From assembly GCF_950295315.1 (NCBI RefSeq), contig NC_080168.1, positions 73,760,553 to 73,824,552 on the forward strand: a stretch of DNA of 64,000 nt, in the 5' to 3' direction. The position numbers and the translations under genes are program-made. Below the pieces are notes generated by a model. The model did not search any database and had not been told where the DNA came from. It saw nothing but the letters and a program-made list of their open reading frames with translations. Positions 34,695 to 44,115 of the stretch are shown in pieces (the first letter of the stretch is position 1; each line of letters opens with the position of its first letter). The DNA is from Erinaceus europaeus. Taxonomy: Eukaryota; Chordata; Mammalia; Eulipotyphla; Erinaceidae.

Positions 34695-34900
34695 AGGCCA
34701 GGTGGTAACACACCTGGTTAAGTGCACACATTGCAGCACTAGGAGTTCAAGCTCATAGTCTCCACCTGGGAAAGCTTCACAAGTGGTGAAGCAGGGCTGC
34801 AGGTGTCTCTCTGTCTCTTTCCCTCTCTATCTCCCCAGTCCCCTCTTGATTTCTCTCTGTCTCTATCCAATAATTAATAAAATTATTTTTAAAAAAAATC
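34695..34900 (+). mobile_element. Type A SINE
   Basis: CAGGTGGTAACACACCTGGT, GGAAAGCTTCACAAGTGGTG, pyrimidine segment and TCCAATAATTAATAAAATT tail. The B box region is shortened. Confidence 0.8.
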
Positions 34901-34904
34901 AGAT

Positions 34905-35090
34905 AGATTATACAATGATAGTGATGCCTTAACCTGTGTGAACTGCTGGGTTTAAGCTCTGCCATCACATGTGAACACCATAGATAGTACTGGGGGGAGT
35001 ACCTCTTTGTCTCTTTCTTTCTCTCCTCTATTTCTTTCTCTGTGTCTCTGTCTCTCTCTCTCACACACACACAATAAACTATAGAAAATT
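34905..35090 (+). mobile_element. Type C SINE, diverged
   Basis: GATTATACAATGATAGTGAT, GGTTTAAGCTCTGCC (B box region), GTACTGGGGGGAGTACC and (TC)n(CA)n tail. Confidence 0.55.
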
Positions 35091-35094
35091 CTAT

Positions 35095-35345
35095 TTATTT
35101 ATTTATTTTCCCTTTTGTTGCACTTTTTTATTGTTGTTGTAGTTATTGTTGTTGATGTCAACATTGTTGGATAGGACAGAGAGAAATGGAGCGAGGAGAG
35201 GAACACAGAAAGGGGCAGAGAAAGATAGACACCTGCAGACCTGCTTCACGCCTGTGAAGCAACTCCCCTGTAGGTGGGGAGCTGGGGGGATCCTTACACC
35301 CATCTTTGTGCTTTGCGCTTAACTCATTGTGTTACTGCCCGAGAA
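35095..35345 (-). mobile_element. Type A SINE, short form
   Basis: (TTTA)n, CCCTTTTGTTGCAC, (GTT)n, purine segment, CTGCTTCACGCCTGTGAAGC and GGGGAGCTGGGGGGATCC. Part of the B box is deleted. Confidence 0.9.
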
Positions 35346-35599
35346 AAATCTATTAGGGAGGTCACTCAACAGTATCATGTATGTGCAAGTTGCTGGGTTC
35401 ACTCCTCAGCATCACAATTTAAAAAATACTGCAAACTAGTTCTTCAGAGGAAACTATTTATTTTCTTTTCAAAAACAAACAAACAAAAATATTCTTGTTC
35501 CTAGGTGACACAAGGAAGTGTTGTTTCTATAATTTTTTTTAAAAAGCTCTGAAAATGAGAAAAACAAGTAAAGGGACCTTAAAGTTCTGCTTACGAGGG

Positions 35600-35622
35600 C
35601 AAGTTCTGGCACACCTGGTTAA

Positions 35623-35671
<49 letters not shown>

Positions 35672-35835
35672 TCAAGGACCTGGGTTCAACCCCCCAGTCC
35701 CTACCTGCAGGGAAGAAACTTTACAAGTGGTGAAGCAGTGCTGAAGGTATCTCTTTGTCTTCTTCTCTATCTCCTTCTTCCCTCTCAATTTCTCTCTGTC
35801 TCTATCCAAAACAAATAAATCAATAAATCATAAAA
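35600..35835 (+). mobile_element. Type A SINE with (CA)n expanded near the A box
   Basis: GGCACACCTGGTTAAATA is followed at once by (CA)n at 35625-35669, then CTCAAGGACCTGGGTTC (B box), pyrimidine segment and AACAAATAAATCAAT tail. The normal CACACATT segment of this SINE has grown into the microsatellite. Confidence 0.8.
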
Positions 35836-36015
35836 TATTAAAATAAAGACGTCTTTCTCAGTTTAAACACTGAAATTATTATTATGACTATCTTATTCTG
35901 TTTCTACTATATGTTGAAAGTAAACTTCTAAGTGGTATGTTGGTGATGTCCTATTTTACACAAGGTTCAGGGCTTAGAAAGGTGATGGACCACTCAGTCT
36001 TCTAAAAGGGAGTCA
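35836..36015 (+). mobile_element. Possible MIR fragment
   Basis: CCTATTTTACACAAGGTTCAGGGCTTAGAAAGG at about 35951-35983 follows the MIR core order. It is short and diverged. Confidence 0.35.
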
Positions 36016-36017
36016 TG

Positions 36018-36185
36018 GGGTTGAGAGTGGCACACCTGATGGAGCAGGCACATTACTATGTGTAAGGACCAGCCTGCACTCCCCACCTACAAGGGGAAAG
36101 CTTCATGAGTGGTGGAGCAGTGCTCCTGGTATCTTTCTTCTCTCTCCCTTCTTCTCCCCCTTTCTTAATAAATAAAGGAGAACCT
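36018..36185 (+). mobile_element. Type A SINE, diverged and deleted
   Basis: GGGTTGAGAGTGGCACACC, GTGTAAGGACCAGC, CTTCATGAGTGGTGGAGC, TTCTCTCTCCCTTC and AATAAATAAAGG tail. Confidence 0.75.
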
Positions 36186-36529
36186 ATGCCTCTGTCCCTC
36201 TACCCTGAACTGCATAGGAACAATAAAAGATAAAAAAGTGAACACCATAATTGGCAAAGTGCTATTCTAGGTTCTTAAATAAATAAAATAAAGCCTTTGC
36301 TACTTAGCTTGACTGTTCTCTCAGAAAATTGCCAACTTCTCTCAGTTTATCCCGTCAACAAATGTGTACTGACTGCCCTCTCCCACATATGTATTCTAGC
36401 TCTCTGGATTATTGGGACAAAAACCTGCTGGGGAGACACATAACATACAGGGAAACAGAGTGAAGAATTGAGGATAAGTCTATGAAAGCAGTTGGTTGGA
36501 GACTACGGTGGGGAAGAAAGGAATTCTTT

Positions 36530-36985
36530 TTTCCCCCAGCAGGGTTATCACTGGGGCTCGGTGCCTGCACTACAAATCCACTGCTCCTGGCAGCCATTTT
36601 TTCTTTTTTGTTACTTCCTCCCTACCTCCTTCCCTCCCTCCCTTCCTTCCTCCTTCCCTCCCTCCCTTCCTCCCTCCCTCCTTCCCTCCCTCCCTTCCTT
36701 CCTCCTTTCCTCCCTCCCTTCCTTCCTCCTTCCCTCCCTTCCTTCCTTCCTTCCTTCCTTCCTTCCTTCCTTCCTTCCTTCCTTCCTTCCTTTCTATTTT
36801 TATAAGACAGGACAGAAAGAAATTGATAAGGGAGGGGAGATAGTGATGGGGAGAGAAAGATAGACACCTGCAGACCTGCTTCACTGCTCCTGAAGTAGAC
36901 CCCTGCAGATGTGGTGCATGGGCTCAAGCCTAGTACTTGCACATGGTGTCGTGTACACTTAATCGGATGTGCCACCTCCAAGCCC
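36530..36985 (-). mobile_element. Type A SINE carrying an internal (TTCC)n expansion
   Basis: Antisense 3' module (GGGTTATCACTGGGGCTCGG), then the expanded TTCC/TCCC tract at about 36615-36792, then ACAGGACAGAAAGAAATTG, CACCTGCAGACCTGCTTCAC and the antisense box region. The expansion occupies the same linker position as the GAA tract of the 33-kb SINE. Confidence 0.85.
36615..36792. repeat. (TTCC)n / (CCCT)n microsatellite
   Basis: Pure (TTCC)n from about 36739 to 36790, with a TCCC-variant mosaic before it. It creates the long Pro/Ser/Leu and Glu/Gly-rich frames on both strands. Confidence 0.96.
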
Positions 36986-36989
36986 CTGA

Positions 36990-37105
36990 GAGGAATAATT
37001 TAAACAGGGAGCGGAATAAGACCTCTCACAGTGCTTATAACTGAACCTAACACATAGTAGGACCATTGTAAATATGTGCATAAAGAGTGAATGGACAAGT
37101 AAGCA
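36990..37105 (+). mobile_element. Possible L2 3' end
   Basis: CAGTGCTTATAACTGAACC, AACACATAGTAGGACCATTG and GAGTGAATGGACAAG follow the L2 tail pattern. Confidence 0.45.
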
Positions 37106-37304
37106 TAACACACTGGGAGCAGAAAAATAAGCCTGGAAAGTCAACAGGCTTTCAGTGTGACTGGGGAACTATAGGCAAGGTGAGACATAGTGAGACATAG
37201 TGAGTTGTGGAGGCTATAGATCTTCTCGGCACACATTTTGGGTTTTACATGTCATCTGAATGCTTTTAAGATGTGAGCAATCTCATCTTTGTTTTAAAAG
37301 TTTG

Positions 37305-37380
37305 CCGGGCCCAGGGAGATAGCATAAAGTTCATGCTAAAAGACTTTCATACTGGAGGCACCAAAATTCAAAAAAGTCTT
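37305..37380 (+). mobile_element. Type C SINE fragment
   Basis: CAGGGAGATAGCATAAAGTT and CATACTGGAGGCACCAAAAT. It stops before the B box. Confidence 0.6.
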
Positions 37381-37439
37381 GAAAATGGAGAACAAATCTG
37401 TAAGTTTCAACTTCTTGATTTCAAAACTTACTATAAAAA

Positions 37440-37597
37440 AACAATAGAAAGAGACGCCTGCAGACCCATTTCACCGCCTGTGAAAGAACTCCCCTGCAGG
37501 TGGGGAGCTGGGGGCTCAAACCAGGATCTCTGCCAGTCCCTGTGCTTTGCGCCATGTGTGCATAACCCACTGCACTACCACCTGACCCCCACAAATA
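37440..37597 (-). mobile_element. Type A SINE, truncated
   Basis: GACGCCTGCAGACCCATTTC, GCAGGTGGGGAGCTGGGGG, CTCAAACCAGGATC and CCCACTGCACTACCACC. The pyrimidine segment is missing. Confidence 0.85.
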
Positions 37598-37778
37598 TTA
37601 TTTTTTTTAAAAAGAAAGGAAATGTTAGCAAGGATAGGGAAAAATTAAAAGCCTTGTGCAACTTTGATAGTACTGTAAAACATTATAACTACTATGGAAA
37701 TCAGTATAACAGCATCTCTATAAATTACAAATGGTATTAAAATATGATCCAGTAACTGCACTAAAATAATTTAAAGCA

Positions 37779-38064
37779 GGGAGTTGGGCGGTGGTGCAGT
37801 GTGTTAAGCGCACGTGGTGCAAAGTGCAAGGTCCAGCTTAAAGGATCCTGGTTCGAGCCCCAGGCTCCACACCTGCAGGGGAGTCGCTTCACAATCGGTG
37901 AAGCAGGTCTGCAGGTGTCTATCTTTCTCTCCTCCTCTCTGTCTTCCCCTCCTCTCTCTATTTCTCTCTGTCCTATCCAGCAACAACAACATAAATAACC
38001 ACAACAATGTTAAACAACAAGGGGAACAAAAGAGAAAATAAATAAAATGTCTAAAAATAATAGT
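37779..38064 (+). mobile_element. Type A SINE with 14-bp TSD
   Basis: GTGGTGCAGTGTGTTAAGCG, GGTTCGAGCCCC (B box) and GAAAATAAATAAAATG tail. The TSD AATAATTTAAAGCA lies at 37765-37778 and 38065-38078. The target is the old L1. Confidence 0.95.
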
Positions 38065-38224
38065 AATAATTTAAAGCAAATCCTTAAGGATATATTTGTA
38101 TGCCCATACTCATGGCAATATTATTCACAATAGTTAGAAGATGGAAGCCCCCAATCCATTAATGTCTGAATACATAAATAAAACATAATTTACACACACA
38201 GTGAAGTATTTTTCAGCCTTTAAA

Positions 38225-38375
38225 GGATGGGTGTTGTGGCCTAGAAGGTAGTATGGTCACTAGATAGCTAGATTTAGAAGCATGAAGTTCTGAATTTCTC
38301 AGTATAACAAGTGCCAGAGTGATCCTCCGGTGTCTGCTCTCTCTTTCTCTTTCCCATAATAAATAAACAAATATT
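38225..38375 (+). mobile_element. Type B SINE, old
   Basis: GGTGTTGTGGCCTAGAAGG, GAAGCATGAAGTTCTG, GTGCCAGAGTGATCC and CCCATAATAAATAAAC. Confidence 0.7.
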
Positions 38376-38619
38376 TTTAATATTCTGATACATACTAATC
38401 CATGGATAAACCCAGAGGACATTATGCTAAGTGAAACAAGCCAGTCAAGAGAAGACATCACATACAGTACCTAGAATAGTAAAAAATAATCTCATGTGAA
38501 CAGAAAGCTGAATGGTGGTTACCAGGAACTGAGTGGAGTGGGAAATGAATAATTGCTGGTGTGTTTTTTTTTTATTTGTTTTGTTTTTGGGTATAGGGAT
38601 TCAGTTTTTAAAAAGGGAG

Positions 38620-38795
38620 GGGTAGAGAAGATGGCATGATGAATATGCAAAAAGACTTTAATGCCTGAGGCCTCAAGGTCCCAGGATTAACAGGTTTAAT
38701 CTCCTGCCCCACCACAAGCCAGAGCTGAACATTGCTCTGCATGCATACATACATACATATATATATATTTGTATATATATATATATATATATATG
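38620..38795 (+). mobile_element. Type C SINE with (AT)n tail
   Basis: GGTAGAGAAGATGGCATGAT, AATGCCTGAGGCCTCAAGG, CCACAAGCCAGAGCTGAAC, then (CATA)n and (TA)n at 38741-38795. The (TA)n is self-complementary and could extrude. Confidence 0.8.
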
Positions 38796-39340
38796 TAAAA
38801 ACTAAAAAATTGGAAAAGTTCTGAAAATCAGTTATACCAAATATAAATATACTATTAAGTAGTATATCTTAGTTAAGATGTGTTTAGCCATAATTAAAAA
38901 TTGCCTAAAATTGAACCCTGAGGCAGAACATAATTATAATGTATCCCCATATGTCTGTCTGTGTGAACACACACACACACACACACACCTTGACTAGTCA
39001 CATGAGGCTTTCTCCTGGGGTCAGTAATGTGTCTTATGGCCCTGAGCTTGTACTAGTTGTTCCTTGTTTCTGTGAGATGTTCTCATCCTCTTCCCAGATA
39101 GAAACCCTTAGCAGGAGATGCTTTTCTTCCTCTGACTGCCAAAGAAGCTCATGCCATTTGTAAATGTTTACCTCTTCTTCAAATGTCTGGGGACAGATGG
39201 TCTCAGAAGTCAATAGCTTACACATGTAACTAAAGACCTACTTCTTCAGCTCTTGAAAACATCACCCTGGAGGCTCACAAGTGGTATAATGGCAGCAGAT
39301 CATTCTGACTGGATAATGTAGTCAGCACTCATGTGAAGCT
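38796..39340. other. No gene seen
   Basis: A (CA)n run lies at 38968-38988. The short opposed frames at 39034-39225 are not supported by any motif. Confidence 0.4.
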
Positions 39341-39344
39341 CTAG

Positions 39345-39550
39345 ATGGGAGTTGGGTGCTGCTTCACCCAGTAGAGTAAACATGTTGCTATGTATGAGGA
39401 TCTGAGTTCAAGCACCAGGTTCCCATTTGCAAGGGGCAAGCTTTACAAGTGGTGAAGCAGTGCTGCAGGTCTCTCTTTCTCTCCCTCTCTGTATCTCCCA
39501 TCACTCTTAATTTCTCTTTATCTTTAACTAATAAATAGAATATTTTAAAA
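39345..39550 (+). mobile_element. Type A SINE
   Basis: GGGAGTTGGGTGCTGCTTCACC head, GAGTTCAAGCACC (B box), GCTTTACAAGTGGTGAAGC, pyrimidine segment and AACTAATAAATAGAAT tail. Confidence 0.85.
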
Positions 39551-39721
39551 GAATAGTGCCACAGACCTGCCAAATAGGAAATTTTGATGTTACCAAAGAC
39601 AACAGGAGCATCTCAGATATTGGGAAACAACCAGAAGAAGCTAAGAGCATAACAGAGGAAGGTAATTAGACTACTATAGACTGGATCCATGTGTTATTTA
39701 AAATAAGGTTGGAAATTTCCA

Positions 39722-39838
39722 ATGGAGGGGCTGGGGGATACAGAACTCTGGTGGTAAGAATTGTGTGGAATTGTACCCTTCTTATCCTATGGTCTTGTCA
39801 ATCATTATTAAATAAATCAAAAGTAAAAATGAAAAATA
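39722..39838 (+). mobile_element. Extreme 3' end of L1 UTR, sense
   Basis: GGGGGATACAGAACTCTGG, TTGTGTGGAATTGTACCC and TTATTAAATAAATC. A heavily 5'-truncated L1 insertion of about 115 bp. Confidence 0.8.
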
Positions 39839-40029
39839 GGGGTGATGATACTAACTCCTTTCTCACAGATTCTTGAGAGGATGAAATGAGTTAGTATTAG
39901 TCTTTTAGACCTGTTTTATCACATCATAATTGTTATAAAGTGATTGCTAAGTATACAAGAAAGCAAACACAATAAATTGCTAAATTTTTGCACTTATCCC
40001 CAGAAAACAATAATACCTAGAGTTATAAA

Positions 40030-40270
40030 GTCTGGGAGATCACTCACCTGGTACAGCATGTACCTGTTGTGTGTGAGGCCCTGGGTTCAAGCCCTATAAG
40101 GCAACATGGGTGAAAGTAAGGGAGATTTATGGATGGTGGGGCAACTCTATGGGTCTGTAACTCCTTCGTCCTTCCTAAACAGTAAGAGAAAATTGAACCA
40201 GGGAGGTAGCCCAGCACAGAGGACATATGAGAAGCCCTAGGTTCATTCCCTAGTGCTGCATAAAAATCTT
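40030..40270 (+). mobile_element. Two old tRNA-derived SINE pieces
   Basis: First: TCTGGGAGATCACTCACC and GGGTTCAAGCCC (B box) at 40030-40190. Second: CCAGGGAGGTAGCCCAGC and CTAGGTTCATTCCC at 40197-40265. Confidence 0.6.
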
Positions 40271-40289
40271 AAGTTATAGAAAAATATCC

Positions 40290-41510
40290 TTTGTGGTAAA
40301 CAAAATTGACAGTCTGCTGAACCAGACTCACTAAAAGAAAAGGGGATATGACCCACATAAATCATACCATAAATGAAAGGGGAAAGATCACAACAGATAG
40401 CATATAAATCCAAAGTATCATGCTAGGTTCTATGAATAAGTATATGCCACCAAACTGGAGGACCTAGAGGAGACAAATTTTTAGAAACATACACCATTCT
40501 GGGACTAAACCAGGAGGAACTGCAAAGCATGAATAGACTGATTACAGATAAAGAAATGAAAATAGTAATCAAAAACCTCCCAGTAACAGAAGTTCATCCC
40601 AGGTGGTTATATAAATGAATTTTAAAAAACTTAAAAAAATTTTATTTACAAAAAGGAAACACTGACAAAAAACATAGGATAAGAGGGGTACAACTCTATA
40701 CAATTCCCACCACCAAAACTCCATATCCCATCCCCTCCCCTGATAGCTTTCCTATTCTTTATCCCTCTGGGAGCATGGATCCAGAGTCATTATGGGATGC
40801 AGAAGGTGGAAGGTCTGGCTTCTGTAATTGCTTCCCCACTGAACATGGGCATTGACAGGTTGATCCATACTCCCAGCCTGTCTCTCTCTTTCCCTAGTGG
40901 GCGGGGTTCTGGGGAAGTGGGGCTCCAGGACATATTGGTGGGGTTGTCTGCCCAGGGAAGTCTGGTTGGCATCATGGTAGCATCTGGAACCTGGTGGCTG
41001 AAAAAAGAGTTAGCATATAGAGCCAAACAAGTTGTTGACTAATCATGAACCTAAAGGCTGGAATAGTTCAGATGAAGAGTTGGGGGGTCCTCTGTTTTGT
41101 AGATAGAAGTCCTATTTTAGTTATATTCCAAGATCCCATGACTATACTAGTTTTTTTTTCCTGAGCCTGAAGTCTGATATGCAGGTGGATCCAAGTTATT
41201 GTCTGGGGAGATGATGTCATGGCTGGTATAGTAGCTATAAAGCTGGATCAGGGAAGAGAGTAGTTCCCAAATTAGGGAAAGGTTTATAAATATTGTTGAC
41301 TGTAAACCCCATCGATTTGATCTGGAGCCCATACTTATACTCCTCAAGCTCTTCCAAAGTATTAAAGACACAAGAATACTCCCTAACACCTTCTATGAAG
41401 TCAACATCACTCTGATACCAAAATAAGACAGGGAAATAACTAAAAAAGAAAACTATAGACTGATATACCTGAAGAAGGAGAAAAAAGCCATACAACCTGA
41501 ATAAACAGGA
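40290..41510 (+). mobile_element. L1 ORF2 fragment, sense, split by another L1
   Basis: Left part 40290-40620: the frame reads NQEELQSMNRLITDKEMK, an ORF2 linker region before the RT domain. Right part 41333-41500: LLKLFQSI followed by LPNTFYEVNITLIPK, the start of the RT domain. Only about 30 bp of ORF2 are missing between them, so one L1 was interrupted by the antisense 3' UTR piece. Stops are present. Confidence 0.75.
40625..41330 (-). mobile_element. L1 3' UTR, antisense, inserted in L1 ORF2
   Basis: TTTATTTACAAAAAGGAAAC start, TTCCCCACTGAACATGG, CAGGACATATTGGTGG, GTCTGATATGCAGGTGG and AATATTGTTGACTG. The opposite orientation to the surrounding ORF2 shows nesting. No clean TSD; a small deletion at the right junction would explain that. 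Confidence 0.85.
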
Positions 41511-41570
41511 GTATTTTCAAAGACAATAATATGCTAATGGTCTATAAGTACCATAGAAACTCTACTTCCT

Positions 41571-41632
41571 AAGAGAGAAGGAGAGAGAGAGGGAGAGAGA
41601 GAGGGAGAGAGAGAGGGAGAGAGAGAGGGAGA

Positions 41633-41670
<38 letters not shown>
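41571..41670. repeat. (GA)n microsatellite
   Basis: GAGAGAGAGGGA units, then pure (GA)n to about 41668. Confidence 0.95.
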
Positions 41671-41673
<3 letters not shown>

Positions 41674-42465
41674 ATCTAGAAGAAAAGGCTTTTGTAGGTC
41701 ATTTATACCTAGCAGGATTTATGTTGAGAAATTATCATTTCAATGATCTCAGCTGACACCATGAAGAATGAAAATTTCCCTTATGTTCAGCAGAAGGCAC
41801 TGCTACTGGCAGCCTTGTCCAGAGGGCTTCCCTGGTCATGAAGTTCTATCTCTTGGGGCCTGTGGGTCCACCCAGCCACATAATCCAAACATGCTCAAAC
41901 ACTCACACAGAAACATAATCTGGGTAGTTTTCCCTAACCCCATGGCCTCCATGAAACCGCCATGAAACATACACAAGGATCACATCACATTACCCCAGAG
42001 CTTACATTCAGAGTCATGGAGACAACTGGCAAATAGCTGTTTCCCACTATAAGGGGCCTTCTTTCTTTTTTGTTGGTTCTTTTGTTGCCATTGGACAAAA
42101 ACAATCCATTATCCCCACAAGATTTCTTTGTAAGCTCCCCAACAGCAGAGGAGGTAGAGTGGTTTCACCTACATGCACTTACTCAAGTCCACGGCTAACA
42201 AAGGTCAACACCATTCCCACTACCAAAGGACTGTGCCCGAACCCCCTAGCCTTGGGTCTTTTTTTGCCTCAGGAGGCCCTAGCCCCAAGGTTCTTGTGGA
42301 GATGCAAGGCACACCGGGTTTTGCAGCTTCTGGAGTTACACACATATGTGAACACTCTACATGTTATCTCCCATCTGAATTTAGTGGCCTAAATAATATT
42401 CACACATCTCTTCTTGGATGCCTTTTTTTCTTTTCGTAGTCACTGGGCCTCCATAACTCCAGGCT
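41671..42465. other. No gene seen
   Basis: A short stretch at about 42205-42235 (CAACACCATTCCCACTACC) resembles the L1 UTR border seen at 11535 and 60735. The overlapping frames at 42159-42439 have no recognisable domain. Confidence 0.35.
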
Positions 42466-42469
42466 TTTT

Positions 42470-42705
42470 TTTCTCAAGATGGAAAGACAGAAAGATACTA
42501 GATACTATCACAAGGAACAAGGTTCAAGCCCTAGGTCATCTCCTGCAAGAAGAAAGCTTCATGAGAGGTGGAGAAGTGCTACAAGTGTCTCTCCTCTCCC
42601 TTTCTTACTCTATCCTTCTCAATATCTCTCTGTCTTTATTAAAAAGAAAGAAAAGAAATGGCTACCAGGAGTGGCAGTGTCTGTGATAATCCTGGTGATA
42701 ACAAA
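42470..42705 (+). mobile_element. Type A SINE, diverged, long 3' module
   Basis: GGTTCAAGCCCTAGG (B box), AAGCTTCATGAGAGGTGGAG, pyrimidine segment, then ATGGCTACCAGGAGTGGCAG and ATAATCCTGGTG of the 3' module. Confidence 0.7.
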
Positions 42706-43927
42706 AATAAGTCATGATTTAAGAGTAAGATATATTCTCAAAAAAATGTGTGTTTAGTAATTATGATTATTCTTTCATGGAGAAAACAACATTTTAAATT
42801 ATTCCATGAACAATGAAAAAATAATGCTACAAAGATCTAGAAAGTGTTAAACTCCCATAATTAACATGTATGTCACAGTCCAGCCTAATATATTTGATTA
42901 TTTCCTATATTTTCCCTCTGTAGCTCTTTTTAACCAAGATGTAAATAATTACTTGAGCAGAGGAAATTATAGAATGATGACCAACACTTCTGAGATGACA
43001 GAGAATGATGGTTTCTCCAGTAGGGGTTCATCCTCAGTTCATCCTGAAGTGCATTTGTGGCTTTTCCAACCAAATCCTATGTCTTTGAATAGCAAGTATC
43101 TTAGAGTTCTGAGGCTGGGATGAATATATGAAGTGAAAGCCTCTGCAAGGTTTTTCATTGACCCTTTTTATTCCAAGACAGTGAGAGGAATGTTCAACTG
43201 TGATGTATAAATTTAAGGACTCCAGCTCTACAAACAGGCTTTAAGTTACTAGCACTGGAGCAGAAATGGGCCACAGCATAAAAAAAAAAGTTGAACTTGA
43301 GAAGACCTACTTCAGATTCCAAGCCAAACCCCTAATGCCTGCATGTGATAGTTGAGTGGTCTGCTATCATGTAGGCTCTATGCCTCATATATGTGTTTAC
43401 ACTCCACATATAACAGCTGTGAATTATGTTGATATGATTCTGTTGCTCTATCTTACACTACATTGCTATGAAGCCATAGTTTGAGATTTTCCAGTATCCA
43501 ATCACAGTGAAATAATTAGTAATGTGATGCTAAGAGTGAGGTGGCAGAGTGGGCCTATGCCAAGTTTCCACCACAATCTCCCTTCAGGATTGACACACAC
43601 ATGCACATGCATGCACACATGCATGCAGTGCCCATGCACATGACATTTGGCATTGTAGGTTATCAGAATACAAATTCTACTGGCTTCAGGGTCAGAATAA
43701 ATACAGCTTACTTTCAACTTAAAGTAATAAAATGGTGTCAGACACATGAGGATTCTCTTATAACTTGGTAGTAGAGACACAATGACTTTCCAAAAAGAAA
43801 TCTGTTTTATGGGGAGGGAGAGATACTGCTAATTAATTCTGCCTCCTAGGTAGGTGTGGCCATACCACCCACAGTGCCCACTTCTTTGCAAGTCTAGGTA
43901 CAGATATCTTTGCTATGAAATTATTTC
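42706..43927. other. No gene seen
   Basis: AT-rich with no repeat recognised, apart from a (CATG/CA) cluster at about 43590-43640. It is the left flank of the Vingi insertion. Confidence 0.4.
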
Positions 43928-43938
43928 AGTGCAGCAAT
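43928..43938 (+). repeat. Left TSD of the Vingi element
   Basis: AGTGCAGCAAT, identical to 47196-47206. The two copies bracket both the inverted and the direct part. Confidence 0.93.
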
Positions 43939-44115
43939 CAAACTTGGATGCCTGAGTTGCACAGCAGATGTCATCGGCGTAGATGAACTTCCTTGAAGAA
44001 GTTTCTGGGAGGTCATTGATGTAAATATTAAATAGCGTAGGAGCCAGAACAGAGCCCTGGGGGAGGCCACTTGAGACTGGTCTCCATCTGCTAGACTTGT
44101 CACCCAGATGCACCC
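43939..44115. repeat. Breakpoint duplication, inverted copy (177 bp)
   Basis: The reverse complement matches 46027-46203 with 6 substitutions and no indel. It spans the RT segment from VHLGDKS to ASKFD, including the YADD box. Confidence 0.92.

Larger units (their letters stand above)
37600..38560 (+). mobile_element. Old L1 ORF2 3' end, sense
   Basis: The sense order matches the L1 ORF2 tail and 3' end: ACTATGGAAATCAGTATAAC; CTCATGGCAATATTATTCAC; GAAGTATTTTTCAGCC; ACATTATGCTAAGTGAAAC; GGTTACCAGGAACTGAG. It is interrupted by a type A SINE at 37779-38064 and a type B SINE at 38225-38375. The frame is destroyed by many stops. Confidence 0.75.

Noticed and set aside
36482..36981. Five Pro/Ser/Leu or Glu/Gly-rich frames
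   Set aside because: All are readings of the (TTCC)n tract and the flanking SINE.
38741..38795. Functional palindrome or origin
   Set aside because: An (AT)n tail of a type C SINE; simple-sequence self-complementarity only.
40625..41510. Twin-primed L1 inversion
   Set aside because: The sense ORF2 is also present to the left of the antisense UTR (40290-40620) and is nearly continuous with the right part, so nesting explains it better.
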